A stretch of DNA of 64,000 nucleotides. Origin: an uncultured Ruminococcus sp. GTDB lineage: Bacteria; Bacillota; Clostridia; Oscillospirales; Ruminococcaceae. The notes under the pieces were generated by a model, which was not told the DNA's origin, did no database searches, and saw only the letters and a program-made list of their open reading frames with translations. Made by a program: the position numbers and the translations under genes. Each line of letters opens with the position of its first letter. Positions within the stretch are counted from its first letter, which is position 1. The DNA is taken from NCBI GenBank assembly GCA_902762785.1, contig CACWPL010000024.1:61810-125809 (forward strand), given 5' to 3'. This document shows positions 7,934-16,248 of this stretch, in pieces.

Positions 7934-9205
7934 TCACGCCTCGAGCAGCTTCTCGGCAGCGGCCATCTTCGCGCAGAGCACGAACAGATCCATCGCCTTC
8001 TGGAGCTCCGGCACCTCCGGGTAGCTGGGGGCGATGCGGATGTTGCTGTCGTCGGGGTCGACGCCGTAGGGGAACGCCGCACCGGCGCCCGTCAGGACGA
8101 CACCGGCCTCCTTGCAGAGCTGCACGATGCGCTTGGCCGTGCCCTTGGGGGCGTTGAAGGAGACGAAATAGCCGCCCTTCGGCTCCGTCCAGGCGCCGAT
8201 GCCCAGCGGACGCAGCTCCTTGGCCAGCGTATCCAGTACGCAGGCGAACTTCGGTGCCAGCTCGGCACGCTGCTTCTCCATGTGTGCCAGCACGTTCTCG
8301 AACTTGCCGTCGAAGAACTTGACGTGGCGCATCTGGTTGATCTTGTCGAAGCTGATCGTGAAGACGGTCAGGCCCTTCTTGAGGTCGGCAAGGTTCGCCT
8401 TGGAGGCCGCCAGCATGGACACGCCTGCGCCCGCGAACGTCACCTTCGCGGTGGACGCGAACTCGTACACGATGTCCTCATTGCCGCATTTCTTGGCCTC
8501 GGCGAGGATCGGCAGGATGGTCTTGGGGGAGTCCACGAGATGATGGATGCAGTACGCGTTGTCCCAGAAGATGCGGAAGTCCTTGGCGGCGGGCTTGAGC
8601 GCGGCGAAGCGCTTCACGACCTCATCGCTGTAGACGATGCCGGACGGGTTGGAATACTGCGGCACGCACCAGATGCCCTTCACCGCCGGATCCTGGACGT
8701 ACTGCTCGACCAGATCCATGTCGGGGCCGTCCTCGTTCGTGGGGATGTTGATCATCTCGGCGCCGAAATACTGCGTGATCTTGAAGTGGCGGTCATAGCC
8801 CGGCACGGGGCAGAGGAACTTGACCTTCTCCAGACGGCTCCAGGGCGTGCCGCCGAGGACACCGTGGGAATAGGCGTTGGAGATGCAGAAATACATGGCC
8901 TGGAGAGAGGCGTTGCCGAACATGAACATCTCGTCCGGCTCCACGCCCAGCATCGGGGCGAAGAGGCGCTTTGCCTCCGGGATGCCGTCGAGCAGGCCGT
9001 AGTTGCGGTAATCGCCGGCCTCACCGACCAGCTCGTCGCTGCGGATGCAGTCGAGCAGACCGGCGCTCAGGGCGAGCTGCTTGGGAGAGGGCTTGCCGCG
9101 GGACATATCCAGCTTGAGCCCCTGCGCCTGGTAGTCGGCGTAGTCGGCCTTACATGCATCGTAGAACGCGGTCAGATCCGCCTTGCTGTAGGAAGTCAGT
9201 TCCAT
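7934..9205 (-). CDS. PLP-dependent aminotransferase, aspartate aminotransferase-like (PF12897 type)
   Basis: This 423-residue fold-type I aminotransferase should transfer amino groups between aspartate or a related amino acid and a 2-oxo acid. Family marks are DMSRGKPSP near residue 34, DYRNYGLLDG, the CPVPGYDRHF block, the PQYSNPSG cofactor region, and the probable PLP lysine in STAKVTFAG near residue 250. This layout resembles the MocR-like family described as aspartate or alanine-glyoxylate transaminases, so the exact substrate is inferred. It is a single gene with its own promoter and a structured leader of about 120 bases. Confidence 0.85.
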   Translation of the reverse strand: MELTSYSKADLTAFYDACKADYADYQAQGLKLDMSRGKPSPKQLALSAGLLDCIRSDELVGEAGDYRNYGLLDGIPEAKRLFAPMLGVEPDEMFMFGNASLQAMYFCISNAYSHGVLGGTPWSRLEKVKFLCPVPGYDRHFKITQYFGAEMINIPTNEDGPDMDLVEQYVQDPAVKGIWCVPQYSNPSGIVYSDEVVKRFAALKPAAKDFRIFWDNAYCIHHLVDSPKTILPILAEAKKCGNEDIVYEFASTAKVTFAGAGVSMLAASKANLADLKKGLTVFTISFDKINQMRHVKFFDGKFENVLAHMEKQRAELAPKFACVLDTLAKELRPLGIGAWTEPKGGYFVSFNAPKGTAKRIVQLCKEAGVVLTGAGAAFPYGVDPDDSNIRIAPSYPEVPELQKAMDLFVLCAKMAAAEKLLEA

Positions 9206-9257
9206 ATCCTTTTGCTCCTTGTCATAAAAAATGTAAAAATATCGCTATCTCACGCGG

Positions 9258-9322
9258 CTCCTGGCGCCTCTGGGAGGCCGGGAGGGCCGCAGCGGTGTTC
9301 TCGACACTGTCCGTGCCAGGAG
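9258..9322 (-). promoter_or_regulatory. structured leader hairpin of the aminotransferase mRNA
   Basis: Arms CTCCTGGC (9258-9265) and GCCAGGAG (9315-9322) pair over a GC-rich interior in the 5' leader between the promoter and the start codon. No known riboswitch signature was recognised. Confidence 0.4.
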
Positions 9323-9335
9323 AACGACTGTATTT

Positions 9336-9364
9336 ATTATACAGTATCACGCGGCGTTCTGCAA
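9336..9364 (-). promoter_or_regulatory. promoter of the aminotransferase gene
   Basis: Minus strand TTGCAG (9364-9359), 17-base spacer, TATAAT (9341-9336). It lies downstream of the terminator of the adjacent candidate small RNA, so the two are separate transcription units. Confidence 0.8.
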
Positions 9365-9458
9365 GCCCCTTTTGCATCGAAACGGCGAATTTTGTGGATA
9401 TAGATAGATCTCGACAAGCCCCGCGGCGGGGACGATGTGCATTTTGCAAATGCGGCAG

Positions 9459-9555
9459 AAAAAACAAGCAGACCCGCCGGGGAGGGCGGGCCTGCTTGCC
9501 ATGATATAGGGATCATATAGGGGATATCATCAACGCTGGGGAACGTTGGATGACA
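9459..9555 (-). ncRNA. candidate small RNA, copy 1 of a two-member family
   Basis: On the minus strand a predicted start near 9555 is followed by three parts. The first is a hairpin (CATCAACG with CGTTGGATG, 9528-9552) with a C-rich loop. The second is an unpaired stretch with two ATCCC repeats ending in CCCTATATCATG (9500-9527). The third is a 13-base GC-rich terminator stem (9466-9478 with 9485-9497) followed by GTTTTTT. The same order of parts recurs at 16098-16242. No open frame is evident. No known RNA family was recognised, so function is unknown. Confidence 0.55.
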
Positions 9556-9561
9556 GTTTTT

Positions 9562-9616
9562 ATTGTACTGTTTTCATGTGATAAAATGGTGAAAATAAGG
9601 CGAAAAGTAAATGATA
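9562..9616 (-). promoter_or_regulatory. -10 box and 11-bp iterated boxes of small RNA copy 1
   Basis: TACAAT (minus, 9567-9562) has no good -35. Nine bases upstream begins TGTGATA (plus, 9577-9583). Degenerate copies follow at 9588, 9599 and 9610, exactly 11 bp apart. The layout matches that of copy 2 and resembles sites for OmpR/PhoB-family activators. Confidence 0.45.
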
Positions 9617-9767
9617 AGCATATAGAAAATATTTTTAGTTAGTTATAGGTTGACGATCTGATGCACATGAGCGCCATTTCTATCCAAAATTTGCCGGAAA
9701 CTGAACAAAGTTCGCTCTGCTTCCGGGGCGGCGGCAGAGATGGCGTGGCGTATTTTTTAAAAAGGAC

Positions 9768-9796
9768 TTGACAAATGCGGGAAAAACGTTTACAAT
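9768..9796 (+). promoter_or_regulatory. promoter of rny
   Basis: TTGACA (9768-9773), 17-base spacer, TACAAT (9791-9796). It is near consensus and implies a leader of about 340 bases before the rny start. Confidence 0.75.
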
Positions 9797-9802
9797 AATA
9801 AT

Positions 9803-10141
9803 GTTGTATGATATTTGAGCGAGCCTGTGTGCGGCAGCCAGCCGCGGATGGGGATCCCTGCCGCCGGTGACAGCAGCGGTGTTACGCAGCAGTATATGCA
9901 GCTTTCGGGCGTGAGCCCGGTACTTTATATCATTCACATTTTCTTTTTGGATCTGTGCCATACCATGGCGCAGTCTGATATACGGCACGTCCGTGCGGCG
10001 AACACCGCGCAGTCCTGCCGAATTTTGAAAAATGAATACATACATAAGTAGAGAAGCAGCATTTACCGCCTGCGTAAAGTGTGGACTGAGATACGATACA
10101 TCGAGACTACTTTACAAACTGGACAAGGAGGTAATGCACAC
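9803..10141 (+). promoter_or_regulatory. long structured leader of rny, no gene seen
   Basis: The stretch holds a stem GCGGCAG with CTGCCGC near 9832-9869 and a CGGGC-GTGA-GCCCG hairpin with a GNRA-type loop near 9905-9920. A later AT-rich part ends in AAGGAGG before the rny ATG. No known riboswitch pattern was recognised, and the short open frames here lack ribosome sites. Confidence 0.35.
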
Positions 10142-11797
10142 ATGAACACAGTGGCGATCATCATCATCGCGCTGCTCGCGATCGCACTTTGTGCGGCGAT
10201 CGCTGTTTGCTTCGTGATGAGGAGCTCGGCTGAATCCAAGGGCTTCGACCGCGGCCTGACACAGGGCAGACGCGAGATGGAGAGCGAGGCAGCCGAGAGA
10301 GAACGCAAGGCGCAGGCGCGTCACGACGAGGCGGAGAAGAGGATCCGCGACGCCGAGCAGAAGCGTGCCGCCGCCGACGAGCTGATCGAGAACGCTGCCC
10401 GCGAGGCCGAAGCCGCCAAGAAGGCCGCCCTCGTCGAGGCCAAGGACGAGATCTACAAGCTCCGCCAGGAAGCGGAGAAGGAGATCCGCGACCGCCGTAC
10501 CGAGATCGGCAAGCAGGAGCGCCGTCTCCACCAAAAGGAGGAAGCGCTCGACAAGAAGATCGACAGCATCGAGAAGAAGGAGGAGACCCTCCAGGCCAAG
10601 CTCCAGGAGGCCGACACCATCCGTGAGGAGGTCGAGGCCGTCAAGACCAAGCAGATCGAGGAGCTCGAGCGCATCTCCGGCCTGACGCGCGAGCAGGCCA
10701 AGGAGTACATCCTCCAGGCGCTCGACGACGACCTGACCCACGAGAAGGCCGTCAAGGTCTCTGCCTACGAGCAGCAGGTCAAGGAGGAGTGTGAGGAGAA
10801 GGCACGCAGCTATATCTCCCTCTCCATCGCCAAGTGCGCGGCCGATCAGGTATCCGAGGCCGCTGTCTCCGTCGTGGCACTGCCCAGCGACGAGATGAAG
10901 GGCCGCATCATCGGCCGTGAGGGCCGCAACATCCGCACCCTCGAAACGCTTACCGGCGTCGACCTCATCATCGACGACACGCCGGAGGCCATCACCCTTT
11001 CGTGCTTTGATCAGGTACGCCGCGAGATCGCGCGCATCGCGCTCGAGCGTCTGATCGCGGACGGCCGCATCCATCCCTCCCGCATCGAGGAGATGGTCGA
11101 GAAGGCCAAGCGCGAGGTCGAGCACAAGATCAAGCAGGAGGGCGAGCGCGCCGTCCTGGAGACGAACGTACACGGCATCAACCACGAGCTGGTCAAGCTC
11201 CTGGGCCGTCTGAAATTCCGCACCAGCTACCGCCAGAACGTGCTGACCCATTCCATCGAGGTCGCACAGCTCTCCGGCGTGCTGGCTGCCGAGCTCGGCG
11301 TGGACGTCAACCTCGCCAAGCGTGCCGGCCTGCTCCACGACATCGGCAAGGCGCTGACCTCCGAGGTCGAGGGCTCGCATGTCCAGATCGGCGTGGACGT
11401 TTGCCGCAAGGCGCATGAGAACCCCGAGGTCATCCATGCCATCGAGGCGCACCACAATGACGTCGAGCCGCGCACGGCCATCGCCTGCATCGTACAGGCC
11501 GCCGACGCCATCTCTGCCGCCCGTCCCGGCGCACGCTCTGAGAATTACGAGAACTACATCAAGCGTCTCGAGAAGCTCGAGGAGATCTGCAAGTCCTATA
11601 AGGGCGTGGAGAAGTGCTATGCCGTACAGGCAGGCCGCGAGATCCGCGTCATGGTGCAGCCCGAGGTCATCAACGACGAGAAGATGGTCCTGGTCGCTCG
11701 CCAGATCGCCCAGCAGATCGAGGACGAGATGGAGTATCCCGGCCAGATCAAGGTCAACCTCATCCGCGAGAGCCGTACCGTGGACTACGCGAAGTAA
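10142..11797 (+). CDS. rny: ribonuclease Y
   Basis: RNase Y is the membrane-bound endoribonuclease that starts mRNA decay in many Firmicutes. Seen in order are an N-terminal membrane segment (about residues 4-24), a long charged coiled coil (about 35-205), a KH RNA-binding domain with [15 protein letters not shown], and an HD domain with HSIEVA and HDIGKA (about 399), then EAHHNDVEP. The 551-residue length is slightly above the usual 520. The ATG at 10142 follows AAGGAGG by eleven bases. It has its own promoter and long leader and ends in a terminator. Confidence 0.96.
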   Translation: MNTVAIIIIALLAIALCAAIAVCFVMRSSAESKGFDRGLTQGRREMESEAAERERKAQARHDEAEKRIRDAEQKRAAADELIENAAREAEAAKKAALVEAKDEIYKLRQEAEKEIRDRRTEIGKQERRLHQKEEALDKKIDSIEKKEETLQAKLQEADTIREEVEAVKTKQIEELERISGLTREQAKEYILQALDDDLTHEKAVKVSAYEQQVKEECEEKARSYISLSIAKCAADQVSEAAVSVVALPSDEMKGRIIGREGRNIRTLETLTGVDLIIDDTPEAITLSCFDQVRREIARIALERLIADGRIHPSRIEEMVEKAKREVEHKIKQEGERAVLETNVHGINHELVKLLGRLKFRTSYRQNVLTHSIEVAQLSGVLAAELGVDVNLAKRAGLLHDIGKALTSEVEGSHVQIGVDVCRKAHENPEVIHAIEAHHNDVEPRTAIACIVQAADAISAARPGARSENYENYIKRLEKLEEICKSYKGVEKCYAVQAGREIRVMVQPEVINDEKMVLVARQIAQQIEDEMEYPGQIKVNLIRESRTVDYAK

Positions 11798-11808
11798 CAC
11801 CAGCAAAG

Positions 11809-11845
11809 AGCCCGGTGGCGGCATGTCCGTCACCGGCGCTTTTTA
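11809..11845 (+). terminator. terminator of rny
   Basis: CCGGTGGCGG (11812-11821) pairs with CCGTCACCGG (11827-11836), followed by CGCTTTTTA. It lies 15 bases past the rny stop. Confidence 0.75.
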
Positions 11846-11869
11846 TCCTGTAGTTTGGAGTGATCTAGT

Positions 11870-13333
11870 ATGCCAAAAACGATATTCGGAACGACCGAAA
11901 AGTCCAACTTCATCCTCAACATGACCCAGGAGGGCTACTGGAACTGGGATCTGCGCGTGCTGACGCTGTTCATGATCCTGATGCCGTGCTTCTCCGTGCT
12001 GCTCGAGTGCGCGAAGGTCTACAGCGTGCCGGGCATGGCGCTGGCGATCACGGGCGTGTTCGCGATCGTGTTCGTCTTCATCGGGTACATGAAGAAGGTG
12101 ACGCCGAAGAAGCTCCTCGCACCGGCGCTCCTCGCGGCTGGCATGGTCGCGTGGGGCGTGGTGAGCCTGCTCAATGGCTACAGCTACACCATCGGCATCC
12201 TCGGCGCGGACGGCCGCAGCGAGGGCGCGCTCTCGTTCCTCTTCTACGGATGCTTCTTCCTCCTCGGCGCCCAGCTCGGCACCGATCAGAACCGCATCCG
12301 CCTGCTCCGTGCGGCGCAGCTCATGGGGCTCGCGGAATGTCTCTGGGCGCTGCTCCAGGTGCTGCCGATCGGCTTCCCTTCTTATTATAAGGACCTCGAG
12401 CCGCTGCTGCTCTTCCGCGTGTTCCTGCCCTCGGGACTGACGGGGTCGCCCATCTTTTTCGCGATCCTGCTGGTGATGCTGGCCTATCCGTCCTTCCTCG
12501 GCGCGGTCTATGACGAGGAGAAAAAGGCGCGCGTGCTGCATACGGTGTGCGCGGCCGTGTTCACGCTGTTCGCCGTGCGGACACAGGTCCTGGTCGGACT
12601 GGCGGGGACGGTGCTGATGCTCCTGCTCGCGCTCGTCCATGTGGTAAGACATAAGGGCGGCCACCGCGCGTGGACAAGGCTCGGCGGCGTGCTGTGTGCG
12701 GCGGTGCTGGCGTTCGGATGGAGCACCCTCGCGCCGCAGATCAACGGCACCTATGGCCGCGAGGGCGGCGAGAACGTGGCCTCGTCAGGGCAGATGCTGT
12801 ATGACGGCGCTGTCATGTCCAAGGACGGCTCCTACCGTCTCTCCGTGGCAGGCTACTACATGGCCGGCTATCAGGAGAACCCCAACGGCACCTACGACGC
12901 CACTGACATCGCGAGCACCTACGGCTACCTCTGGCGCACGACGGGCAAGGTCATCGCGAAGTACCCGCTCGTGGGGTCCGGCCCAGATCAGCTCGTCTAT
13001 CCGCAGCTCTTCCACGACCTCGCGATCATGAGCAACAACAACACCTTCGACCGTGCCTACGACTACTACCTCCAGCTCGCCGCGACCTGCGGCATCCCGA
13101 TGCTGCTGCTGTTCCTGGGGATCTGCGCGATCTCCGTGGTGCGGGGCGCGAAGGAGACGGCGAAGCGCCGTGAGAGCTGGATCACGGCGGGGCTGTTCGG
13201 TGCGGTGGTGCTGTATCTGCTGATGATGGTCATTGGCACGAGCAGCATCACGGTAGCGCCGGTGTTCTGGGATTTCCTCGGATGCTGCGCCGACCCCTGC
13301 GCCTACACGCCCAAGACAGAAGAGACCAAGTGA
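11870..13333 (+). CDS. O-antigen ligase / Wzy-type polysaccharide membrane protein
   Basis: This 487-residue protein has about ten hydrophobic segments and a large extracytoplasmic loop before the last spans. The loop carries the family's GSGPDQLVYPQL-type motif, seen in O-antigen ligases and Wzy polymerases that join or polymerise lipid-linked glycans at the cell surface. The substrate is unknown. No glycosyltransferase cluster adjoins it. The ATG at 11870 has only a weak upstream ribosome site (GGAGTGAT). A strong terminator follows. Confidence 0.75.
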   Translation: MPKTIFGTTEKSNFILNMTQEGYWNWDLRVLTLFMILMPCFSVLLECAKVYSVPGMALAITGVFAIVFVFIGYMKKVTPKKLLAPALLAAGMVAWGVVSLLNGYSYTIGILGADGRSEGALSFLFYGCFFLLGAQLGTDQNRIRLLRAAQLMGLAECLWALLQVLPIGFPSYYKDLEPLLLFRVFLPSGLTGSPIFFAILLVMLAYPSFLGAVYDEEKKARVLHTVCAAVFTLFAVRTQVLVGLAGTVLMLLLALVHVVRHKGGHRAWTRLGGVLCAAVLAFGWSTLAPQINGTYGREGGENVASSGQMLYDGAVMSKDGSYRLSVAGYYMAGYQENPNGTYDATDIASTYGYLWRTTGKVIAKYPLVGSGPDQLVYPQLFHDLAIMSNNNTFDRAYDYYLQLAATCGIPMLLLFLGICAISVVRGAKETAKRRESWITAGLFGAVVLYLLMMVIGTSSITVAPVFWDFLGCCADPCAYTPKTEETK

Positions 13334-13350
13334 CCATGCTTCGACGATAC

Positions 13351-13387
13351 GACGCCGCTCCCCACATGCGCGGAGCGGCGTCGTTTT
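13351..13387 (+). terminator. terminator of the O-antigen-ligase-like gene
   Basis: Eleven-base perfect arms GACGCCGCTCC and GGAGCGGCGTC, followed by GTTTT. Confidence 0.8.
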
Positions 13388-13452
13388 GCGGAAAGAGGCG
13401 TCCCCACATCGGAGGGGAAATTTGGGCAAAACGCAGAAAGCGGGCGGGGCAC

Positions 13453-13481
13453 TTGCTTTCTGGCGCCGATCGTGCTAGACT
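13453..13481 (+). promoter_or_regulatory. promoter of the AEC transporter gene
   Basis: TTGCTT (13453-13458), 17-base spacer ending TGC, TAGACT (13476-13481). The predicted start falls at the first base of a tandem hairpin leader. Confidence 0.6.
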
Positions 13482-13485
13482 GTTA

Positions 13486-13545
13486 GATGGACGAATGTCT
13501 CCAAACGGGGACGAAAATGGACGAATGTCTCCCACGGAGACGGAA
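13486..13545 (+). repeat. tandem hairpin repeat in the AEC leader
   Basis: GGACGAATGTCTCC occurs twice, 28 bases apart. Each copy forms a small stem: GTCTCC with GGGGAC, then GTCTCC with GGAGAC. Both copies also read MDECL in frame with the transporter gene, but neither has a ribosome site. The second stem ends 12 bases before the AGAGGTG ribosome site. Confidence 0.5.
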
Positions 13546-13558
13546 AGAGGTGTGGCAA

Positions 13559-14473
13559 ATGGCATTGGTGGTGCTGCGGCAGGCGGTCATCATGCTGATC
13601 CTGATCGTGATGGGTGCGGGGTGCTTCAAGCTGAAGATCCTGTCCAAGGAGACGGTCACGCAGATCTCGGGCCTGGTGCTCAAGGTCGTCAACCCGATCG
13701 TGATTCTGCTGGCGTATCAGCGGGAGCTGGACCCGGCGCTCGTGAAGAGCCTGGGGTGGACGTTTTTGCTGGCGGCGGTGTCGTATGCGTGCGCGTTCGC
13801 GGTCGCGTATCTGGGCATCCGGGACAAAGCAGGCCGCGAGACGGTCGTGGAGCGCTTCTCGGCGATCTACTCGAACTGCGGATTCATGGGCATCCCGCTC
13901 GTGCAGGCGATGTTCGGGTATGAGGGCGTGTTCTACCTGACGGCATTCTTGACGGTGTTCAATCTGCTGGTCTGGTCGCACGGGGTCATGCAGATGTCCG
14001 GGCAGCGGTCGCTGAAGTCGCTGGTGCGGGTGCTGTACTCGCCGGCGATCATCGCCATCTTGGTCGGCCTGGTGCTGTTCTTTTTGCAGATCACGCTGCC
14101 CTCGCTCCTCAAGGACACGCTCGAGATGGTCGGCGCGCTCAACTCGCCGCTGGCGATGTTCGTGGCCGGCGCGACCATCATCCAGACGGACCTGCTCGGC
14201 GTGCTGAAAAAGCCCCGCATCCTGTACGTCAGCTTTTTGAAGCTGATCGTGATCCCGCTGGCGTCGATGGGGGCGTTTTTGCTGTTCTCGGCGCCGGACA
14301 TCGTGGAGATGACGGTCACGGCCGCCGCCGCCGCCCCCAGCGCGGCCATCTGCACGATGCAGTGCCTGAACTACAAACGAAACGCCGCCTACGCCGCGGA
14401 GATCTTCGGCGTCACCACGCTGCTCTCCGTCGCGACCATGCCGCTGATGATGGTCGTGTATGGACTGCTTTGA
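13559..14473 (+). CDS. AEC (auxin efflux carrier) family transporter
   Basis: This 304-residue integral membrane protein has about ten hydrophobic spans in the repeated five-span arrangement of the AEC/bile-acid-transporter group. Family marks include LVLKVVNPIVIL in the first half and SNCGFMGIPLVQAMFG, then the second-half SPLAMFVAGATI. Bacterial members export small organic acids such as malate, but the substrate here is unknown. The ATG at 13559 is preferred because AGAGGTG lies just before it; an in-frame ATG at 13487 would add 24 hydrophilic residues encoded by the tandem leader repeat. Confidence 0.88.
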   Translation: MALVVLRQAVIMLILIVMGAGCFKLKILSKETVTQISGLVLKVVNPIVILLAYQRELDPALVKSLGWTFLLAAVSYACAFAVAYLGIRDKAGRETVVERFSAIYSNCGFMGIPLVQAMFGYEGVFYLTAFLTVFNLLVWSHGVMQMSGQRSLKSLVRVLYSPAIIAILVGLVLFFLQITLPSLLKDTLEMVGALNSPLAMFVAGATIIQTDLLGVLKKPRILYVSFLKLIVIPLASMGAFLLFSAPDIVEMTVTAAAAAPSAAICTMQCLNYKRNAAYAAEIFGVTTLLSVATMPLMMVVYGLL

Positions 14474-14483
14474 TAGACTGCAC

Positions 14484-14511
14484 GCCCCGCTGTCCCGATG
14501 GACGGCGGGGC
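14484..14511. terminator. hairpin after the AEC gene
   Basis: Twelve-base arms GCCCCGCTGTCC and GGACGGCGGGGC close a four-base loop. No T-run follows, so it may serve as an RNA 3' end without being a classical terminator. Confidence 0.4.
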
Positions 14512-14567
14512 ATCGCCGTCATACCATGCTGCCAAAACTTTTTAATAAGATTTTTTTACAAATACCC

Positions 14568-14624
14568 TTGCTTTTTCCGCGCGGATATGGTATAATATTT
14601 TAACAAATGATATTATAACAAATG
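14568..14624 (+). promoter_or_regulatory. promoter and possible operator of the ROK regulator
   Basis: TTGCTT (14568-14573), 17-base spacer ending TGG, TATAAT (14591-14596). AACAAATG is repeated at 14602-14609 and 14617-14624 over the transcription start, which suggests an autoregulatory site. Confidence 0.65.
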
Positions 14625-14647
14625 CTATGAGGAAAGGGGGATGCACC

Positions 14648-15916
14648 GTGCTCAGTGGTATCAGCAAGCTCGATCTGAAACGGATCAACCGGATGCAGGT
14701 GCTGCGGACGGTGTGGAGCTCGGGGCCCATCTCGCGTGTGGACCTCTCCCAGACGCTCCAGATCACCAGGGCCTCGATCACACAGATCACCAACGCCATG
14801 ATCGAGGAGGGACTGCTCGTCGAGATCGGCGAGGCGCCCTATCAGCAGGGGATGAAGGAGAAGCTCCCCAAGGGCAGGCGCAAGATCCTGCTCGACATCA
14901 ATGCCAATTTCAAGTTCGTGCTCGGCGCGGTCATCAGCGAGCAGGAGATCACGGTCGGCCTGTGTACGATGCACATGGAGATCCTCGACAAGGTCTCTAT
15001 GCCCTGCACCGACCACACCACCCGCAAGGAGATCTGGCAGTTCATCATCAACGGCACAGAGCGCATGATGAACAACGCCTGTCTCACCCGGGACGATGTG
15101 CTCGGCCTCGGCGTGGGCGTCATGCCGATCATGATCGGACGGATGCGCGTGTACTACAAGGACGGCGTGCTCGATTTCAGCGACCTGACGCGCGCCCTGA
15201 GCGTCCCGCAGATGCCGCCGGTGTTCTGCGGCAATGCCGTGTGGCTCCTGTCTCTCGCGAACGCCGATGTCCAGCGCGGCAGCGGCGTGCAGGACATGAA
15301 CCAGGTCTATTTGCATCTGGGCAGTCACATCCACATCTCGCTCCTGCGCCCCGAGAAGACCGAGGACGATTATCTGACCTACAGCTATCTCACCGAGCGC
15401 TGCATCGTCCGTCCGGGGGGGCGTCAGCAGGACGGCTATCCGGCGGGGTCTGTCCGCGCACAGCTCTCCGTACAGGCCATGCAGGCGCGTATCGCGGAGG
15501 TCTACTCCAAGGAGCGCACGCCCTTCCTCTATTCGGCCACGGACGGCTACATCGAGCACGTCACGCTCGAGCAGATGTATGAGGCCGTGTCCGCGGGCGA
15601 CACGCGCTGTGAGGAGGTCGTGCGGGAGATCATGCAGGACTGGAGCGTGCTGCTGCACAATCTCGTCTGTTCCTACCAGTCGCGGCGCGTGGTGCTGCAC
15701 CATTTCGGCCTGGGCGAGAAGGGCTTCGCGCAGTTCAAGAACTATATCCGCACCTTCGTCGGTGACGACATCGCCGAGCGCATCGTGCCCAGTCAGATCG
15801 AGGACAAGACCGACTTCCTCGGCGGCTGCGCGCTCGTCCTCCTGAAGAACTTCTACCTCAGCGGCGGCATCCCCGACATGCACCCCACCGCTGTCCCCCG
15901 CGGCGGCCGCTTTTAA
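14648..15916 (+). CDS. ROK-family (NagC/XylR-like) transcriptional regulator
   Basis: This 422-residue protein has an N-terminal winged-helix domain of the ROK repressor type (NRMQVLRTVWSSGPISRVDLSQ, about residues 15-40) and a C-terminal ROK sugar-kinase-like domain. The kinase domain is degenerate: the usual ENDxNA-type substrate block reads FCGNAVW, and the zinc-binding cysteine cluster is not evident. It probably binds DNA and senses a sugar without phosphorylating it. The GTG at 14648 is chosen because AAAGGGGG sits seven bases upstream; an ATG at 14627 has none. The regulated genes are unknown. Confidence 0.8.
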   Translation: MLSGISKLDLKRINRMQVLRTVWSSGPISRVDLSQTLQITRASITQITNAMIEEGLLVEIGEAPYQQGMKEKLPKGRRKILLDINANFKFVLGAVISEQEITVGLCTMHMEILDKVSMPCTDHTTRKEIWQFIINGTERMMNNACLTRDDVLGLGVGVMPIMIGRMRVYYKDGVLDFSDLTRALSVPQMPPVFCGNAVWLLSLANADVQRGSGVQDMNQVYLHLGSHIHISLLRPEKTEDDYLTYSYLTERCIVRPGGRQQDGYPAGSVRAQLSVQAMQARIAEVYSKERTPFLYSATDGYIEHVTLEQMYEAVSAGDTRCEEVVREIMQDWSVLLHNLVCSYQSRRVVLHHFGLGEKGFAQFKNYIRTFVGDDIAERIVPSQIEDKTDFLGGCALVLLKNFYLSGGIPDMHPTAVPRGGRF

Positions 15917-15932
15917 GTCCCATACGGAAGGC

Positions 15933-16020
15933 ACGGCGCACGTTGCTTTTCACCGCTTGCCCGCCTGCTTGCGCACGGCGGGCAATGCTCCTTTTTATCA
16001 ACTCGCGGCGGGGCGGCGAG
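15933..16020. repeat. dispersed intergenic repeat, copy B
   Basis: TTGCCCGC and GCGGGCAA arms, a T-run and ACTCGCGGCG align with copies A (3515-3605) and C (59200-59293). Copy B is the most divergent. No gene was recognised in it. Confidence 0.4.
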
Positions 16021-16040
16021 GCATGTCTGAAAAAATACAC

Positions 16041-16080
16041 ACCGCCCCCGCATCGAATCATGATGCGGGGGCGGTCTTTC
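16041..16080 (+). terminator. terminator of the ROK regulator
   Basis: ACCGCCCCCGCATC pairs with GATGCGGGGGCGGT, followed by CTTTCTC. It is a strong stem between the plus-strand ROK gene and the minus-strand small RNA. Confidence 0.7.
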
Positions 16081-16097
16081 TCATGTGCCGGTGTCGT

Positions 16098-16242
16098 CCG
16101 GACACACAAAACCCCGACGGGGTGGTCGGGGGCTTGTGCATGATATAGGGATTATTGGGGATGCTCTTAATAACGTTGGGGTAGAAACGTTATTATGTGC
16201 GGATGGTAATGCGGCACGGATCTGCACGGCACTATTACCACA
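16098..16242 (-). ncRNA. candidate small RNA, copy 2 of a two-member family
   Basis: Read on the minus strand from about 16242, parts appear in this order. A stem TGGTAAT with ATTACCA has no counterpart in copy 1. Next comes a perfect nine-base stem AATAACGTT/AACGTTATT with a C-rich loop, then an unpaired stretch with two ATCCC repeats ending in CCCTATATCATG. Last is a GC-rich terminator stem (16107-16138) followed by TTTTGTG. The last three parts match copy 1 (9459-9555). It starts about 90 bases past the end of the histidine kinase gene on the same strand. Confidence 0.55.
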
Positions 16243-16248
16243 AAATAA

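Noticed and set aside
9815-10051. Open frame of 78 codons in the rny leader
   Set aside because: No ribosome site, non-ATG start and no recognisable sequence; the region is better read as a structured leader.
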